Part shown: positions 30,299 to 40,476 of the stretch, in pieces
Position numbering within the stretch: position 1 is the first letter of the stretch
Layout of the letters: the number at the start of each line of letters is the position of its first letter
Assembly (NCBI RefSeq): GCF_007559345.1
Contig: NZ_VMBH01000001.1
Span: 372,001-436,000 of the forward strand
Direction of reading: 5' to 3'
Source of the DNA: Cardinium endosymbiont of Dermatophagoides farinae
GTDB taxonomy: Bacteria > Bacteroidota > Bacteroidia > Cytophagales > Amoebophilaceae
DNA length: 64,000 nt
Translations under genes and position numbers: made by a program
Notes under the pieces: generated by a model
Seen by the model: the letters and a program-made list of their open reading frames with translations, nothing else
Told to the model about the DNA's origin: nothing
Database searches by the model: none

Positions 30299-31492
30299 AT
30301 GGTTGGCATTCAAGAAGTCTCTTTTAAAGATAAAAAAGTCCTCATACGGGTTGATTTTAATGTGCCCATAACTGACCAGGGTATCATTACTGATGACCGG
30401 CGCATTCGAAGCAGTTTGCCAACGATTCAAAAAGTAATAGCGGATGGTGGCATAGCTATTTTGCTCTCTCATTTTGGAAGACCTAAAGAGGGCTATGCAG
30501 CACGTTATTCATTAAACAGGCTTTTGCCTACATTGACTAACCTATTGCAGCAACCTATTGTGTTTGCACCCAGCTGTATAGGCACAGCGGTCGTGGAACA
30601 AATAAACGCGCTAGCACCAGGTAGTGTTTTATTACTTGAAAATGTTCGTTTTTATCCAGAAGAAACAGCAGGGAGTAGCAGTTTTGCGCAAGCATTGGCT
30701 GCATTAGCAGATGTCTATATCAATGAAGCCTTTGGAACCTTTCATAGAAACCATGTTTCTATTAGTTTGCTACCTACTTATTTTAAGGAACGATATACAG
30801 GCTACTTATTGCAACAAGAAATAGCGGCTATTGATAAGCTTTTTTCAAGGGAACAAGCGCCTGTCGTTGCTATTATGGGCGGAAGTAAACTGGTAGATAA
30901 GGCAAAGCCCATTGAAGGCTTAATGCGTTATGTAGACCATATATTGATTGGCGGAGGGCTGATATTCCCTTTTTATCATGCAAAAACAAAGCAGGCTACA
31001 CACCTTTCCGATACTGATGAGCAAGCAAAGACGATTGCAAGTAGATTGTTTGATGCACTGCGTGATAGTTGTTGTCAATTGTGGTTGCCGGCAGATGGCT
31101 TAGTTGCTTCTGAAATGAATGAACAAAGTGCGCTCTCTACCTTATCCCTTGCGGATATACCCCCTGGGTCTTATGTGGTAGATATTGGACCAGTTGCGCG
31201 CGCAGATTTTACTGAAATAATTCTAGCGGCTAAGACGATATTATGGGCTGGGCCTATGGGGATATTTGAATGGGATAAATGTATGGCTGGTACAGTGGCC
31301 ATTGCCCAGGCGATTGCAAAGGCTACGCAGCAGGGTGCCTATAGTATAGTGGGTGGTGGAGATACCGCTGCTGCCATTAAACAAATAGGATATGAAAATC
31401 AAGTTTCCTATATTTCCACAGGCGGAGGGGCATTGCTGGCCTATATTGCAGCAGATAGAAAACTACCAAGCTTAGCGGCACTGAAGGGGTAG
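30299..31492 (+). CDS. pgk: Phosphoglycerate kinase
   Basis: Pgk makes ATP from 1,3-bisphosphoglycerate in glycolysis. The 397-residue protein has the family start KVLIRVDFNVPI, the substrate-binding LSHFGRPK, LLENVRFYPEE, MGGSKLVDK and the nucleotide-binding tail GGGDTAAA. Length and motifs are normal and the frame is intact. A retained lower-glycolysis enzyme fits a symbiont that draws on host metabolites. Confidence 0.97.
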   Translation: MVGIQEVSFKDKKVLIRVDFNVPITDQGIITDDRRIRSSLPTIQKVIADGGIAILLSHFGRPKEGYAARYSLNRLLPTLTNLLQQPIVFAPSCIGTAVVEQINALAPGSVLLLENVRFYPEETAGSSSFAQALAALADVYINEAFGTFHRNHVSISLLPTYFKERYTGYLLQQEIAAIDKLFSREQAPVVAIMGGSKLVDKAKPIEGLMRYVDHILIGGGLIFPFYHAKTKQATHLSDTDEQAKTIASRLFDALRDSCCQLWLPADGLVASEMNEQSALSTLSLADIPPGSYVVDIGPVARADFTEIILAAKTILWAGPMGIFEWDKCMAGTVAIAQAIAKATQQGAYSIVGGGDTAAAIKQIGYENQVSYISTGGGALLAYIAADRKLPSLAALKG

Positions 31493-31583
31493 CGCCTGAA
31501 AAATTCGCTTGAATAGCATTCTGAATGCATTATAACTTTAGTCTTAGATTTGGTACCACAATAATAAATAATACAATATAACT

Positions 31584-32315
31584 ATGAAGATCAAACACAT
31601 AAAACGTGGTTTAAGCGTTTTTGCATTTGCATATGCAGCACACTTCACAGTAGGGTGTAACTGTTTAAATAAAAATTTAAGCATGGATCAGCAAGAAGTC
31701 CAGAAAAGTACTGGTATTGCAGGCCAAGAAAATCAGGAAAATAATGCATCTAAAAAGTTCGTTTTTATTGATTTTGAGTATTTTTTTTCCGATGGGGAGC
31801 TCAAATTAAATTTAGATGATAGAGAATCGTATTTTAAATACGATTCTGAAGGCCGCAATATTTTAGGTCCGTATATTATGCAACAAGGTGACATATGGTC
31901 ATTTGACAAAAGCATCTCTAAAGATGCCTTCATAAATCCTAACTATAATAAGAAACTTGTAAAGGATACAACTAAATTACTATTAAAAGGCAAATCTGAT
32001 ACTGAAAAATATAAAAAACTCATCGTTGATTCTTTAGAAGCAGGTCATAAAGTGGTTATTAGTGCATATACGTGCTATCCTCATGCAGTCACAGCGACAC
32101 TACAACATATTGGATTAGATAAAAATCAGATAAAGGATATACTTATTTTATTTTCTGCAGAAAACAAATTCAGAAAGTGCAACAAATCTTACTTGTATAC
32201 TAAGATACTTGGGCAAAACCGGGATGCTGCTCAACAATTAACTGGAATAAAAAATATTGATCCTTATATTAATTTGGAGAGCTTATCCAAATCTATTAAG
32301 TCGTACCAAAATTAG
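31584..32315 (+). CDS. Putative lipoprotein with HAD-like features
   Basis: The 243-residue protein has an N-terminal signal with lipobox TVGC (Cys 25), so it is probably lipid-anchored. The body starts FVFIDFEYFFSDGEL and later has KVVISAYTCYP and DILILFSAEN. These strand-loop elements resemble motifs I and II of HAD-type hydrolases, though motif I has D-x-E rather than D-x-D. That relationship is tentative. It is a lone gene 90 bp after pgk, with a large hairpin repeat downstream. Confidence 0.5.
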   Translation: MKIKHIKRGLSVFAFAYAAHFTVGCNCLNKNLSMDQQEVQKSTGIAGQENQENNASKKFVFIDFEYFFSDGELKLNLDDRESYFKYDSEGRNILGPYIMQQGDIWSFDKSISKDAFINPNYNKKLVKDTTKLLLKGKSDTEKYKKLIVDSLEAGHKVVISAYTCYPHAVTATLQHIGLDKNQIKDILILFSAENKFRKCNKSYLYTKILGQNRDAAQQLTGIKNIDPYINLESLSKSIKSYQN

Positions 32316-32435
32316 GAATCTGATGCGTCAGGTTTCATCTTACAATAGTTTCTTGCATTAAGATGAATGGTTTTTAATACTTCATATATTTTCGGTTTCG
32401 GTTTGCTTATCTTAAAGGCGTATGTTTATTGTATT

Positions 32436-32674
32436 CGTTTAACGTTATGGCCATAGTAGGAAAATGCCCCTGTAAAAAGTTGCGAAATTAGCACCCACCC
32501 CTTACAGATGATTAGGAAAAACAGTTTCCTTTGAAGCCCGCGCAGTGGGCGTATTCTGTTTTTCCAGCTGTAAGGGGTGGGTTCCGCAACTTTTTGCCGA
32601 GGGCTTGATTTTTTGCTTACTTTTTGATCAAGCAAAAAGTAAGATAAAAATTCCTTTTTTACTACTAGTCTGAA
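32436..32674. repeat. Large hairpin repeat, copy 1
   Basis: Two long complementary arms (32474-32525 and 32556-32595) include GTAAAAAGTTGCG against CGCAACTTTTTGC and CTTACAG against CTGTAAG. The loop holds a second hairpin, GCCCGC-GCA-GTGGGC. It is followed by a perfect 11-bp stem, CTTACTTTTTG / CAAAAAGTAAG (32616-32643). A full copy lies at 54988-55245 and fragments at 54917 and 62817. An 83-codon minus-strand frame across it is not credible as a gene. Confidence 0.8.
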
Positions 32675-32729
32675 CAAATTCCTTTTATTGGGAAGCTATG
32701 CTTATTTTGTTCAAAACCTTATATACTAT

Positions 32730-34904
32730 ATGCTTAACCAAAAAATCCTATTATCTCTAATTTGGTTGTCTATAGGTGCTATATATCCTACCTATGGCAA
32801 GAGCGAGCAGGTGACTAAGTCAGTTGATAAGCTTAGTCTAGACAAATCGATACCTATAATAGAACCTATAGAGGTGCACCGAGCAGCTGCTAAGGGGGAT
32901 GTAACGCAGATTCGTTCTTTAATAGCTGCTGGCAAAAATGTGAAGGTATTGGATAAAAATAAAATCAGCGCATTGCATATTGCTGCTGCCAGGGGGCATT
33001 TGCTTTGTGTTCAAGAGCTTATTAATGTAGGTGCTGATATCAATATATTAGATTACCTGGGCAGAACGCCGCTCTATTTTGCTGCTCAGAATGGACACTT
33101 AGCCGTTATTCGGGAACTTATTGCCGTTGGTGCCGCTGTTCGGCTCCCCGATTGTCAAGGTAGAGCGCCCCTGCATGTCGCTGCAAAAGCTGGTCACGTG
33201 CCATCTATCAACTATTTGATTCAAAAAGGAGCAAATGTACATTGGTTTGATAACGATGGTTGTACACCTTTACATTATGCTGCCTTATCAGGCTCTTGTT
33301 TAGCTGTCCAAGCTTTAATAAAAGCAGGTACCAAAGTGCAGGTATTTACCTATGACGATAAGCTAACCCCTTTACATACTGCTGCTCAAAGTGGTAATGT
33401 AGAGGCTATACGTTTGTTAATCCATCACCATGCGAATGTCAATGCGCTTACACCAAATGGTATTTCCCCCCTTTACTTAGCGGCTCAACATGGCAGAATA
33501 GGTGTGGTAAAAGAGCTATTGCAGCATAAGGCAGATGTGCATGCACTAGAAGGGTTCAATACACCCTTACATGCTGCAGCTTTAGGTGGCCACTTGGCCT
33601 GTTTAAATCTATTATTAAAAGCAGGTGGTAACCCATCTGCTTGCGATACAGCACACAATACCCCGCTACATATAGCCGCTCGGTATGGTAAAAGCGATTG
33701 TTTGAAAGCATTGGTAGCGGTCAATGAGGCATATGTACAGCTAGTAGGTGAAAAGCAACGAACGCCTTTGCATTGGGCTGCTCGATCAGGCCATACTGCT
33801 TGTGTAGCGCAGCTTATTGAGGCAGGAGCAGCTGTTAATGTGCGAGACTTCCATAATAAAACGCCGCTGCACCTCAGTGCTTTTTATGGACACGATGGCT
33901 GCTTAGATAGGTTGTTAAAAGCGGGTGCAAACCCCCATGCCACAACCAATATAGGATTTACGTCATTGCATATGGCTACCAAAAGCGGCAATATAAAATG
34001 TTTAGAATCACTTTTAGCAGTTGGTGTCAACCTCTCTATTATAGATCAATTTAAAAATACGCCCCTTCATTTAGCTGTTGTATTTCAAAACATAGCTGCT
34101 AGTTTAGCACTTATAAAAGCTGGCGCGCCAGTTGATGCCGCCAATCAATGGGGCATCATACCTCTACATGTAGCTGCAAAAACAGGCGACTTGGTTACTT
34201 TGCAAGCACTGATCGAAGCAAAATCTAAAGTAAATACTGCAAAAAAATCAGGTGCTACAGCGATGCATGTAGTGGCAAAGCGAGGACACCTAGCTTGTTT
34301 GAAAGCATTGCTACAAGCAGGTGGAAAGGTTAGGGTATGCAACCACGAGAAGGAAACCCCGCTTTATCTAGCAGCTGCTAATGGCCATTTGGACTGTTTA
34401 GAGGCATTGATTGAAGCTGATCAGAAGGAGGATTCCATCACTAAAAAGCTCAAAAGTAAAGTGGCAAGTCAGCCGCTTCTAGGTAAGGTTGTTAAAAACA
34501 AGCCTAAGCTAGATAGCGCCAATAAATTGAATGAGACCCCTTTGTATGCTGCGGTTAAGAATGGCCATGTCGATTGTGTTTTATCGCTTATACGTCATGG
34601 TGCAAAGGTAAATATTAGAAGAAAGAATGGAGAAACCCTTTTACACACTGCTACTCAAAATGGTTGTGAAGTCTGTGTGCGCGCTATTCTAAGTGCAAAA
34701 GCAGCAATTAACGTGGTAGACCGGTATAAAAACACACCATTACACCTTGCTGCTCAGAATGGCCATATTAAAGTGGTGCAAGAACTCATCAGGGCAGGGG
34801 CTTTATCAATGAAAAATAAGTTTAACAAAACACCTGCTTATTTGGCATTACAGAATGGCCATGTAAAGTGTTATCAATTGTTGACTGGTTATTTCCAAGA
34901 TTAG
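32730..34904 (+). CDS. Secreted ankyrin-repeat protein with 20 repeats
   Basis: From the ATG at 32730 the protein has a clear signal peptide (MLNQKILLSLIWLSIGAIYP) and 724 residues; an upstream ATG at 32688 is in frame but would precede the signal and lies near the hairpin repeat. The mature part is almost wholly ankyrin: 20 units of about 33 residues, mostly of the form TPLHxAAxxGHxxCLxxLLxAGAxV. There is one insert of about 27 residues rich in Lys between units 16 and 17. Ankyrins bind proteins and such genes in this group are host-interaction candidates. The TAG stop is created by the adjacent mobile repeat. Confidence 0.88.
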   Translation: MLNQKILLSLIWLSIGAIYPTYGKSEQVTKSVDKLSLDKSIPIIEPIEVHRAAAKGDVTQIRSLIAAGKNVKVLDKNKISALHIAAARGHLLCVQELINVGADINILDYLGRTPLYFAAQNGHLAVIRELIAVGAAVRLPDCQGRAPLHVAAKAGHVPSINYLIQKGANVHWFDNDGCTPLHYAALSGSCLAVQALIKAGTKVQVFTYDDKLTPLHTAAQSGNVEAIRLLIHHHANVNALTPNGISPLYLAAQHGRIGVVKELLQHKADVHALEGFNTPLHAAALGGHLACLNLLLKAGGNPSACDTAHNTPLHIAARYGKSDCLKALVAVNEAYVQLVGEKQRTPLHWAARSGHTACVAQLIEAGAAVNVRDFHNKTPLHLSAFYGHDGCLDRLLKAGANPHATTNIGFTSLHMATKSGNIKCLESLLAVGVNLSIIDQFKNTPLHLAVVFQNIAASLALIKAGAPVDAANQWGIIPLHVAAKTGDLVTLQALIEAKSKVNTAKKSGATAMHVVAKRGHLACLKALLQAGGKVRVCNHEKETPLYLAAANGHLDCLEALIEADQKEDSITKKLKSKVASQPLLGKVVKNKPKLDSANKLNETPLYAAVKNGHVDCVLSLIRHGAKVNIRRKNGETLLHTATQNGCEVCVRAILSAKAAINVVDRYKNTPLHLAAQNGHIKVVQELIRAGALSMKNKFNKTPAYLALQNGHVKCYQLLTGYFQD

Positions 34905-35028
34905 ACCTTCTTCAAAACCTATTTGTGATCAGCAGTTTTTAGGAGAAGCGCAGTCGCCAGCATACTAAATGTATTTGAGGAGCATAGACCACAAAATTGC
35001 CATTAGAAATAGGTTTTGCAGAAGGGCT
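34903..35028 (+). repeat. MITE-like element, short form, left member of an inverted pair
   Basis: Left end AGACCTTCTTCAAAACC, right end GGTTTTGCAGAAGGGCT. Its first two bases complete the TAG stop of the ankyrin gene. The right flank ATT joins the C-terminal half of a DUF6314 gene. It pairs with the inverted copy at 35216-35344. Confidence 0.9.
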
Positions 35029-35215
35029 ATTGTTTTATAGATTACATCTACTAGATGGTCAACTCAATGGTGCACATCTATGCATTCAAGATAGATACCT
35101 ATCAAACTATATTTTTGAAGCGGATAGATTGCATATCATGTATCAGGTTGATGGCCCATTAAAATGTTATCGCATAACAAGTGTATATACACGCATGTCT
35201 TATAAAGAAGTAACT
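35029..35215 (+). pseudogene. DUF6314-like gene, C-terminal half, inverted
   Basis: Read on the plus strand, this piece begins LFYRLHLLDGQLNGAHLC and continues QDRYLSNYIF and HIMYQVDGPLKCYRI to about RMSYKEV. HLC-x-x-D-x-Y and the V-x-GP-x-K-x-Y segment fit the C-terminal part of DUF6314 proteins. The N-terminal half lies on the opposite strand at 35345-35640. It is bounded on both sides by inverted copies of the mobile repeat and has no start of its own. Confidence 0.6.
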
Positions 35216-35344
35216 AGACCTTCTGCAAAAAGCTATTTCTAATGGCAATTTTGTGGTCTATGCTCCTCAAATACATTTATAGTATGCTGGCGACTGCGCT
35301 TCTCCTAAAAACTGCTGATCACAAATAGGTTTTGAAGAAGGTCT
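35216..35344 (-). repeat. MITE-like element, right member of an inverted pair
   Basis: Left end AGACCTTCTGCAAAAAGC, right end GGTTTTGAAGAAGGTCT, in opposite orientation to 34903-35028. The right flank is AATCTT and the left flank GTAACT. It terminates both halves of the split DUF6314 gene by adding foreign codons and stops. Confidence 0.9.
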
Positions 35345-35640
35345 AATCTTCCGTCATGAAAGTGTTTAGATAAAGAAGACTTAGCTATATCGTATCTATA
35401 TTGATACTGTTGCCTGCCTATATGCGTAGTATTGAAGTAGTGTATGGCAACTTTTTCTGAATATAGTATTAAATGAGGGGTTGATGCTATAAAAAATCCA
35501 TAGCCATGCGCTATAGCATTTTGCTGCGGAATCTTTGCGGTTATACGCCTAGCTATTTTCCATACACCTGGGAAAAAATCAAATGCTTCCTTTAGCGTCT
35601 TTGGTTGCATATAGCTTAACCAATTTTGCCCATGGCGCAA
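35345..35640 (-). pseudogene. DUF6314-like gene, N-terminal half
   Basis: The frame starts MRHGQNWLSYMQPKTLKEAF and includes FFPGVWKIARRI, GYGFFIAS, LILYSEKV and ends SKHFHDGRL. This matches the F-x-x-l-x-G-x-W-x-x-x-R-x-I start and the F-x-DGR end of the DUF6314 N-terminal half. After GRL it runs into the repeat and stops at 35305. Joining it to the inverted piece gives DGR-LFYRLH, an uninterrupted frame. The gene is therefore dead as drawn. The ATG at 35640 is the best start. DUF6314 function is unknown. Confidence 0.62.
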
Positions 35641-35695
35641 AACTTCTCGGTTCGCTCTTGGAGTAGGGTGTCTATAGGCTTGCTGGATAATTTTT

Positions 35696-36562
35696 CTAGA
35701 TGGTTGAGGATACTTTCCTTAACAAGGGCTGCTGCGGCCAGTAAGTCTCTATGTGCGCCCCCATGGGCTCTTTAATCAGCCCATCTATTAGACGAAATCT
35801 AGACATGTCTTTAGCAGTTATTTGTAGCATTTCGGCCGCTTGTTCCTTATAGTCCCAACTCTTCCAGAGAATAGAAGAACAAGATTCAGGTGTAATAACA
35901 GAATACCAGGTATGTTCCAGCATAAGTACATAGTCACCTATTGCAATCCCTAAAGCTCCACCTGATGCGCCCTCTCCAATCACAATCGATATAATCGGTA
36001 CACGTAGCCCAAACATCGCCTGAATATTGCTGGCAATCGCTTCTGCTTGTCCACGCTCTTCTGCTTCCAGTCCTGGATAGGCACCAGGTGTATCAATAAA
36101 GGTAACAATCGGTTTGTTGAATTTTTCTGCCAAACGCATCAAACGGAGTGCTTTTCGATATCCTTCTGGATTTGGCATCCCAAAGTTCCGCATTTGGCGT
36201 TCCTTTGTAGTTCTCCCTTTTTGGTGACCAATGAATAGCATCGTTTGCCCATTTATGGTGCCAAATCCACCCACCATTGCTTTATCATCTCCTGCAAAAC
36301 GGTCCCCATGTAATTCAATAAAATCTTCTGTAATCTGCTCGATGTAGTCAAGTGTATAAGGCCTATCTGGATGACGGGCCAGCTGAACCCGTTGCCACCT
36401 GGTTAGGTTTTGAAAAGTTCTTTTTTGTAATGCTTTTATATCACCAGCTAATTTAGCAATTGAAGCCATAAGCGCTGGATCATTTTGTGCTTTAGCCGCT
36501 TCTTGCATTCTGGCAAGCTTTTCCTCAAGTTTTACAATGGGTTTTTCAAAATCTAATAGCAT
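35696..36562 (-). CDS. accA: Acetyl-CoA carboxylase carboxyltransferase subunit alpha
   Basis: AccA with AccD transfers the carboxyl group from biotin to acetyl-CoA, giving malonyl-CoA. I place the start at 36562 ([16 protein letters not shown]), the usual AccA N-terminus; an upstream in-frame ATG at 36667 would add 35 atypical residues. Diagnostic segments are [30 protein letters not shown] and [15 protein letters not shown]. The 288-residue length is slightly short at the C-terminus compared with typical enzymes. It depends on the biotin uptake and ligation genes elsewhere in the window. Confidence 0.95.
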   Translation of the reverse strand: MLLDFEKPIVKLEEKLARMQEAAKAQNDPALMASIAKLAGDIKALQKRTFQNLTRWQRVQLARHPDRPYTLDYIEQITEDFIELHGDRFAGDDKAMVGGFGTINGQTMLFIGHQKGRTTKERQMRNFGMPNPEGYRKALRLMRLAEKFNKPIVTFIDTPGAYPGLEAEERGQAEAIASNIQAMFGLRVPIISIVIGEGASGGALGIAIGDYVLMLEHTWYSVITPESCSSILWKSWDYKEQAAEMLQITAKDMSRFRLIDGLIKEPMGAHIETYWPQQPLLRKVSSTI

Positions 36563-36735
36563 AAAAAATAGAGATTTATTTAACTTTAGTGGAAGAACGA
36601 TTTGATTTTCAATTAAAAATTGAGTAATCTTTTGGTATAATCCAAATAGGATAGAAATTGTTGCCAATGCCTTTTCTATTCTAGCAACAAATCTATGCTT
36701 TTTTTAGCATAACTCATGCTTAGCTTTTATATATT

Positions 36736-36868
36736 AGACCTTCTGCAAAACCTATTTGTGATCAGCAGTTTTTAGGAGAAGTGCAGTCGAGCACCGCAGC
36801 ATACTAAATGTATGTGAGGAGCATAGACCACAAAATTGCCATTTAGCAATAGGTTTTGCAGAAGGTCT
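36736..36868 (+). repeat. MITE-like element, copy in the accA-ileS gap
   Basis: Left end AGACCTTCTGCAAAACC and right end GGTTTTGCAGAAGGTCT are perfect complements. The GCTTCGACA block is missing. The stretch 36869-36961 up to the next copy shows no gene. Confidence 0.92.
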
Positions 36869-36961
36869 TAACTTTTATGCTAAATCACTTATGTGTTCCC
36901 TATAACTTTTATTCGCTATAACTTTTTCACTAAATTGCAACTTATAGTCTTTTAATATAAT

Positions 36962-37104
36962 AGACCTTTTGCAAAACCTATTTGTGATCAGCAGTTTTTA
37001 GGAGAAGTGCAGTCGAGCACCGCAGCATACTAAATGTATGTGAGGAGCATAGACAAGCTTCGACACCAAAATTGCCATTTAGCAATAGGTTTTGCAGAAG
37101 GTCT
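36962..37104 (+). repeat. MITE-like element, long-form copy just upstream of ileS
   Basis: Near-perfect inverted termini with AAT duplications on both sides (36959-36961, 37105-37107). It ends 29 bp before the ileS ATG, so the ileS promoter is either within the element or was displaced by it. Confidence 0.93.
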
Positions 37105-37133
37105 AATAGGCCTCACTACCTCCATATAGATAG

Positions 37134-40100
37134 ATGAAAAAGTACAAAACGCAAACGCAGCTCAACTTGCTAGAAATTGCAAACGAAATCAACCTTTTTT
37201 GGGAAAAACAAAACATATTTGAAAGCTCTATGCAGCAGCGCGAAGGTGCTGAGCCTTTTGTTTTTTTTGAAGGTCCTCCTTCAGCCAATGGTGCACCGGG
37301 TGTGCATCATATTTTAGCCATGACGGTTAAAGATCTGTTTACAAGGTATAAGACGATGCAGGGCTATTATGTACGCCGCAAAAGTGGTTGGGATACCCAT
37401 GGTTTACCAGTAGAGCTTCAAGTAGAAAAAAAATTAGGTATTACCAAGGAAGATATTGGCAAAAAAATTAGCATCATCGACTACAATCAGGCATGTCGAG
37501 AAACGGTTATGGCTTACAAAGGCGCGTGGGAAGCATTGAATAAGGAGCTGGGCTACTGGAAAGACAACCAGCATCCCTACATCACCTATGAACGCAATTA
37601 CATCGAGTCTGTTTGGTATTTGCTAAAAGCACTTTACAACAAAGAACTGATCTATAAGGGGTATGCCATACAACCTTACTCACCTACTACGGGTACAGGG
37701 CTCAGTTATCATGAATTAAACCAGCCAGGTTGTTATAGGTTGGTCAAAGATATTTCGATTGTGGCCCAATTTAAAGGGATGGCAAATGAATACTTTCTAG
37801 CCTGGACGACTACGCCATGGACCCTTCCTGCCAATAGTGCGCTAGCGGTAGGGGCTGCGATTGATTATGTTAAAGTGGCCACTATCAACCCCTATACCCG
37901 CCTGCCTATTGAGGTTATATTGGCCGAAGATGCTGTGCAACGTTTTTTTACAGGTGAGGAGGCTAGTTGTGATGGCAATCAGCTTGGTCATGGAGCTACT
38001 GCTTTGCCTTGGAAGATTGTTGCCCGCTATAAAGGAGCAGATTTAGTGGGCTTGCGTTATGAACAGCTTTTGCCTTATATCCAACCCAATGGGGATGCTT
38101 TTAAAGTGATTGCGGCTGATTTTGTAACCACCACAGAAGGTACCGGTATTGTGCATATTGCGCCTACCTTTGGTGCAGACGACTACCGCATTGCCCAAAA
38201 AGAAAATATTGCGCCTATTATGGTAACCAATGCAGCGGGCGAATCTGTTCCAATTGTAGATAGGCAAGGTCGTTTTGTGCCAGAGATTATTGATTTTGCT
38301 GGGCGGTATGTCAAAGCTGCTTATGAAGAAGATGCCACTTTACCTCCTGTAGATCTACTGATTGCTGGTAAGCTCAAACAAGAAAATAAAGCCTTTAAGG
38401 TGGAAAAATATGAACACAGTTATCCCATTGCTGGCGTACCCATAAACCTATTCTTTACTACCCACTAGATGCCTGGTTTATTAAAACAACTGCTTATAAG
38501 GAATTATTGATTGAACTAAACGATACCATTCAATGGAAACCTGCTGCTGTAGGGAAAGGACGATTTGGTAATTGGCTAGAGAATCTCGTAGATTGGAACC
38601 TAAGCCGCGATCGCTATTGGGGCATTCCACTTCCTATCTGGCGTACCAGTGATCAAAAAGAGGAAAAATGCATCAGTTCTATAGCTGAGCTTATGTTTGA
38701 AGTAGAGCAAGCTGTATTGGCTGGCTATATGAAAGAACAGTTACCCGCAACTATTGATTTGCATCGTCCTTATGTAGACGACATCGTACTGGTTAGCAGT
38801 AATGGATTGCCTATGTATCGAGAAAGCGCTGTGATAGATGTTTGGTTTGATTCTGGCGCAATGCCCTGTGCGCAATGGCATTATCCATTTGAAAACCAAG
38901 AAATATTTGAAAAAGGCTTCCCTGCTGATTTTATTGCAGAAGGGATAGACCAAACCAGAGGATGGTTTTTTACCTTACATGTTATTTCCACCTTATTGTT
39001 TGAAATACCTGCTTTTAAAAATGTAGTAGTCAATGGGCTTGTACTCGATAAACAGGGCAATAAAATGTCTAAAAGTATTGGCAATACCATTGATCCAATG
39101 GAGCTATTGGCCCAATATGGTCCAGATGCCATACGTTGGTATATGATTAGTAATGCCAATCCGTGGGATAATTTAAAGTTTGACACAGCAGGTGTAGCAG
39201 AAGCAGCACGTAAATTTTTCATTACGCTCCATAGCACCTATAACTTTTTTGCCCTTTATGCCAATCTAGATCAGTTTTATTTTAATAAAACCCCACTTGC
39301 TTATAGTGATTTAAATGAGAGTGATCGATGGATTATTTCCCGTTCTCATACACTTATTAAAACGGTAACAGAAGCCTATGATCAATATGAGCCTACCCTA
39401 GTGGCTAGAATGATTCAAGATTTTGTAGTAGACGATTTAAGCAACTGGTATGTACGGTTGAATAGAAAAAGGTTTTGGAAAAACAGCCAAGATAGAGACA
39501 AAGAAGCTGCTTATCAGAGCCTCTATCATTGCCTGGTAACCGTTGCCAAGCTTATGGCACCTATAGCACCCTTTTATGCAGATTATCTCTACCAAGCATT
39601 GAATCAGGTTACTGAAAAAGAAACCCATCGTTCTGTACATTTATCAGATTTTCCAGTAGCAGCTGAAGCAGCTTTGGATGTAACCTTAGAAAGGGAGATG
39701 GGTCAAGTACAAAAAATTGTTTCGCTGGCACATGCTTTACGCAAGAAACATAAAATTAAAGTGCGCCAACCTTTGCCTAGCATCCGCATTGCTGGTTTCT
39801 TTGCTTCAGCTGAGCGGTCTCGTTTAGAAGCGCTGATTAAAACAGAAATTAATGTTAAGCAGGTTCATTATTTAGATGATACCCATCATCTTAAAAAAGC
39901 CAAACCCAATTTCCCCCTTTTAGGCAAACGGTATGGCCATAAGATGCAACAGATTACTGCAGCTATTGCAGCCTTAACACCAGCTGAAATTCATGGTTTA
40001 TCGCAAGGCAAGGCCCATCTATTACACTTGCAAGATGATACCATTCCTCTGACTTTGGCAGATATATTGATTGTTACAGAAGATATACCCGGATGGTGTG

Positions 40101-40414
40101 TAGCCACAGAGGGTAAAATCACCATTGCGCTAGATACTACCTTAGATGATGCGCTGCAAGGAGAAGGGGTGGCACGTGAATTCGTGCACCGCATTCAGCA
40201 ATTGCGTAAAGAACTGAACTTTGATATTCAAGATAAGATCATTATTGCTATCCAGCAAGGTCAAAAGCTGACCAGTCAGGCCATTGCTACCTATACAGAT
40301 TATATTTGTACTGAAACACAGGCGGTGCAACTACAATTTGTGCTTGAGCTAACAGGATCCCAGGTTGATATAGAAGGTGTAATGGTAGCCGTTCGATTGA
40401 CCAAAGTGGAATGA
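37134..40414 (+). pseudogene. ileS: Isoleucyl-tRNA synthetase, one frameshift
   Basis: IleRS charges tRNA-Ile and proofreads valine. The N-terminal part has FEGPPSANG...GVHHI (HIGH region) and WDTHGLPVE. The C-terminal part has NKMSKSIGN, RNRYWGIPLPIW-type sequence and the anticodon-binding and C-terminal domains. The frame breaks at CCC 38424-38426. One added C changes SYPIAGVPI to SYPHCWRTHKPILYYPLDAW, a canonical IleRS editing/catalytic junction. The restored protein is about 1,094 residues. As the only isoleucine enzyme in view and essential, it is most likely intact in the organism. Confidence 0.93.
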
Positions 40415-40476
40415 GGTATAGGGATGGTTTTTTTGTCTCCATCGTAGGTTCAGTTCACTATGCTTGCCCAAACCTA

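Noticed and set aside
32426-32677. 83-codon minus-strand frame
   Set aside because: It lies entirely in the large hairpin repeat, and copy 2 of the repeat does not keep the frame.
35305-35344. C-terminal codons of the DUF6314 N-terminal half after GRL
   Set aside because: They are repeat sequence read by accident and end in a stop inside the element.
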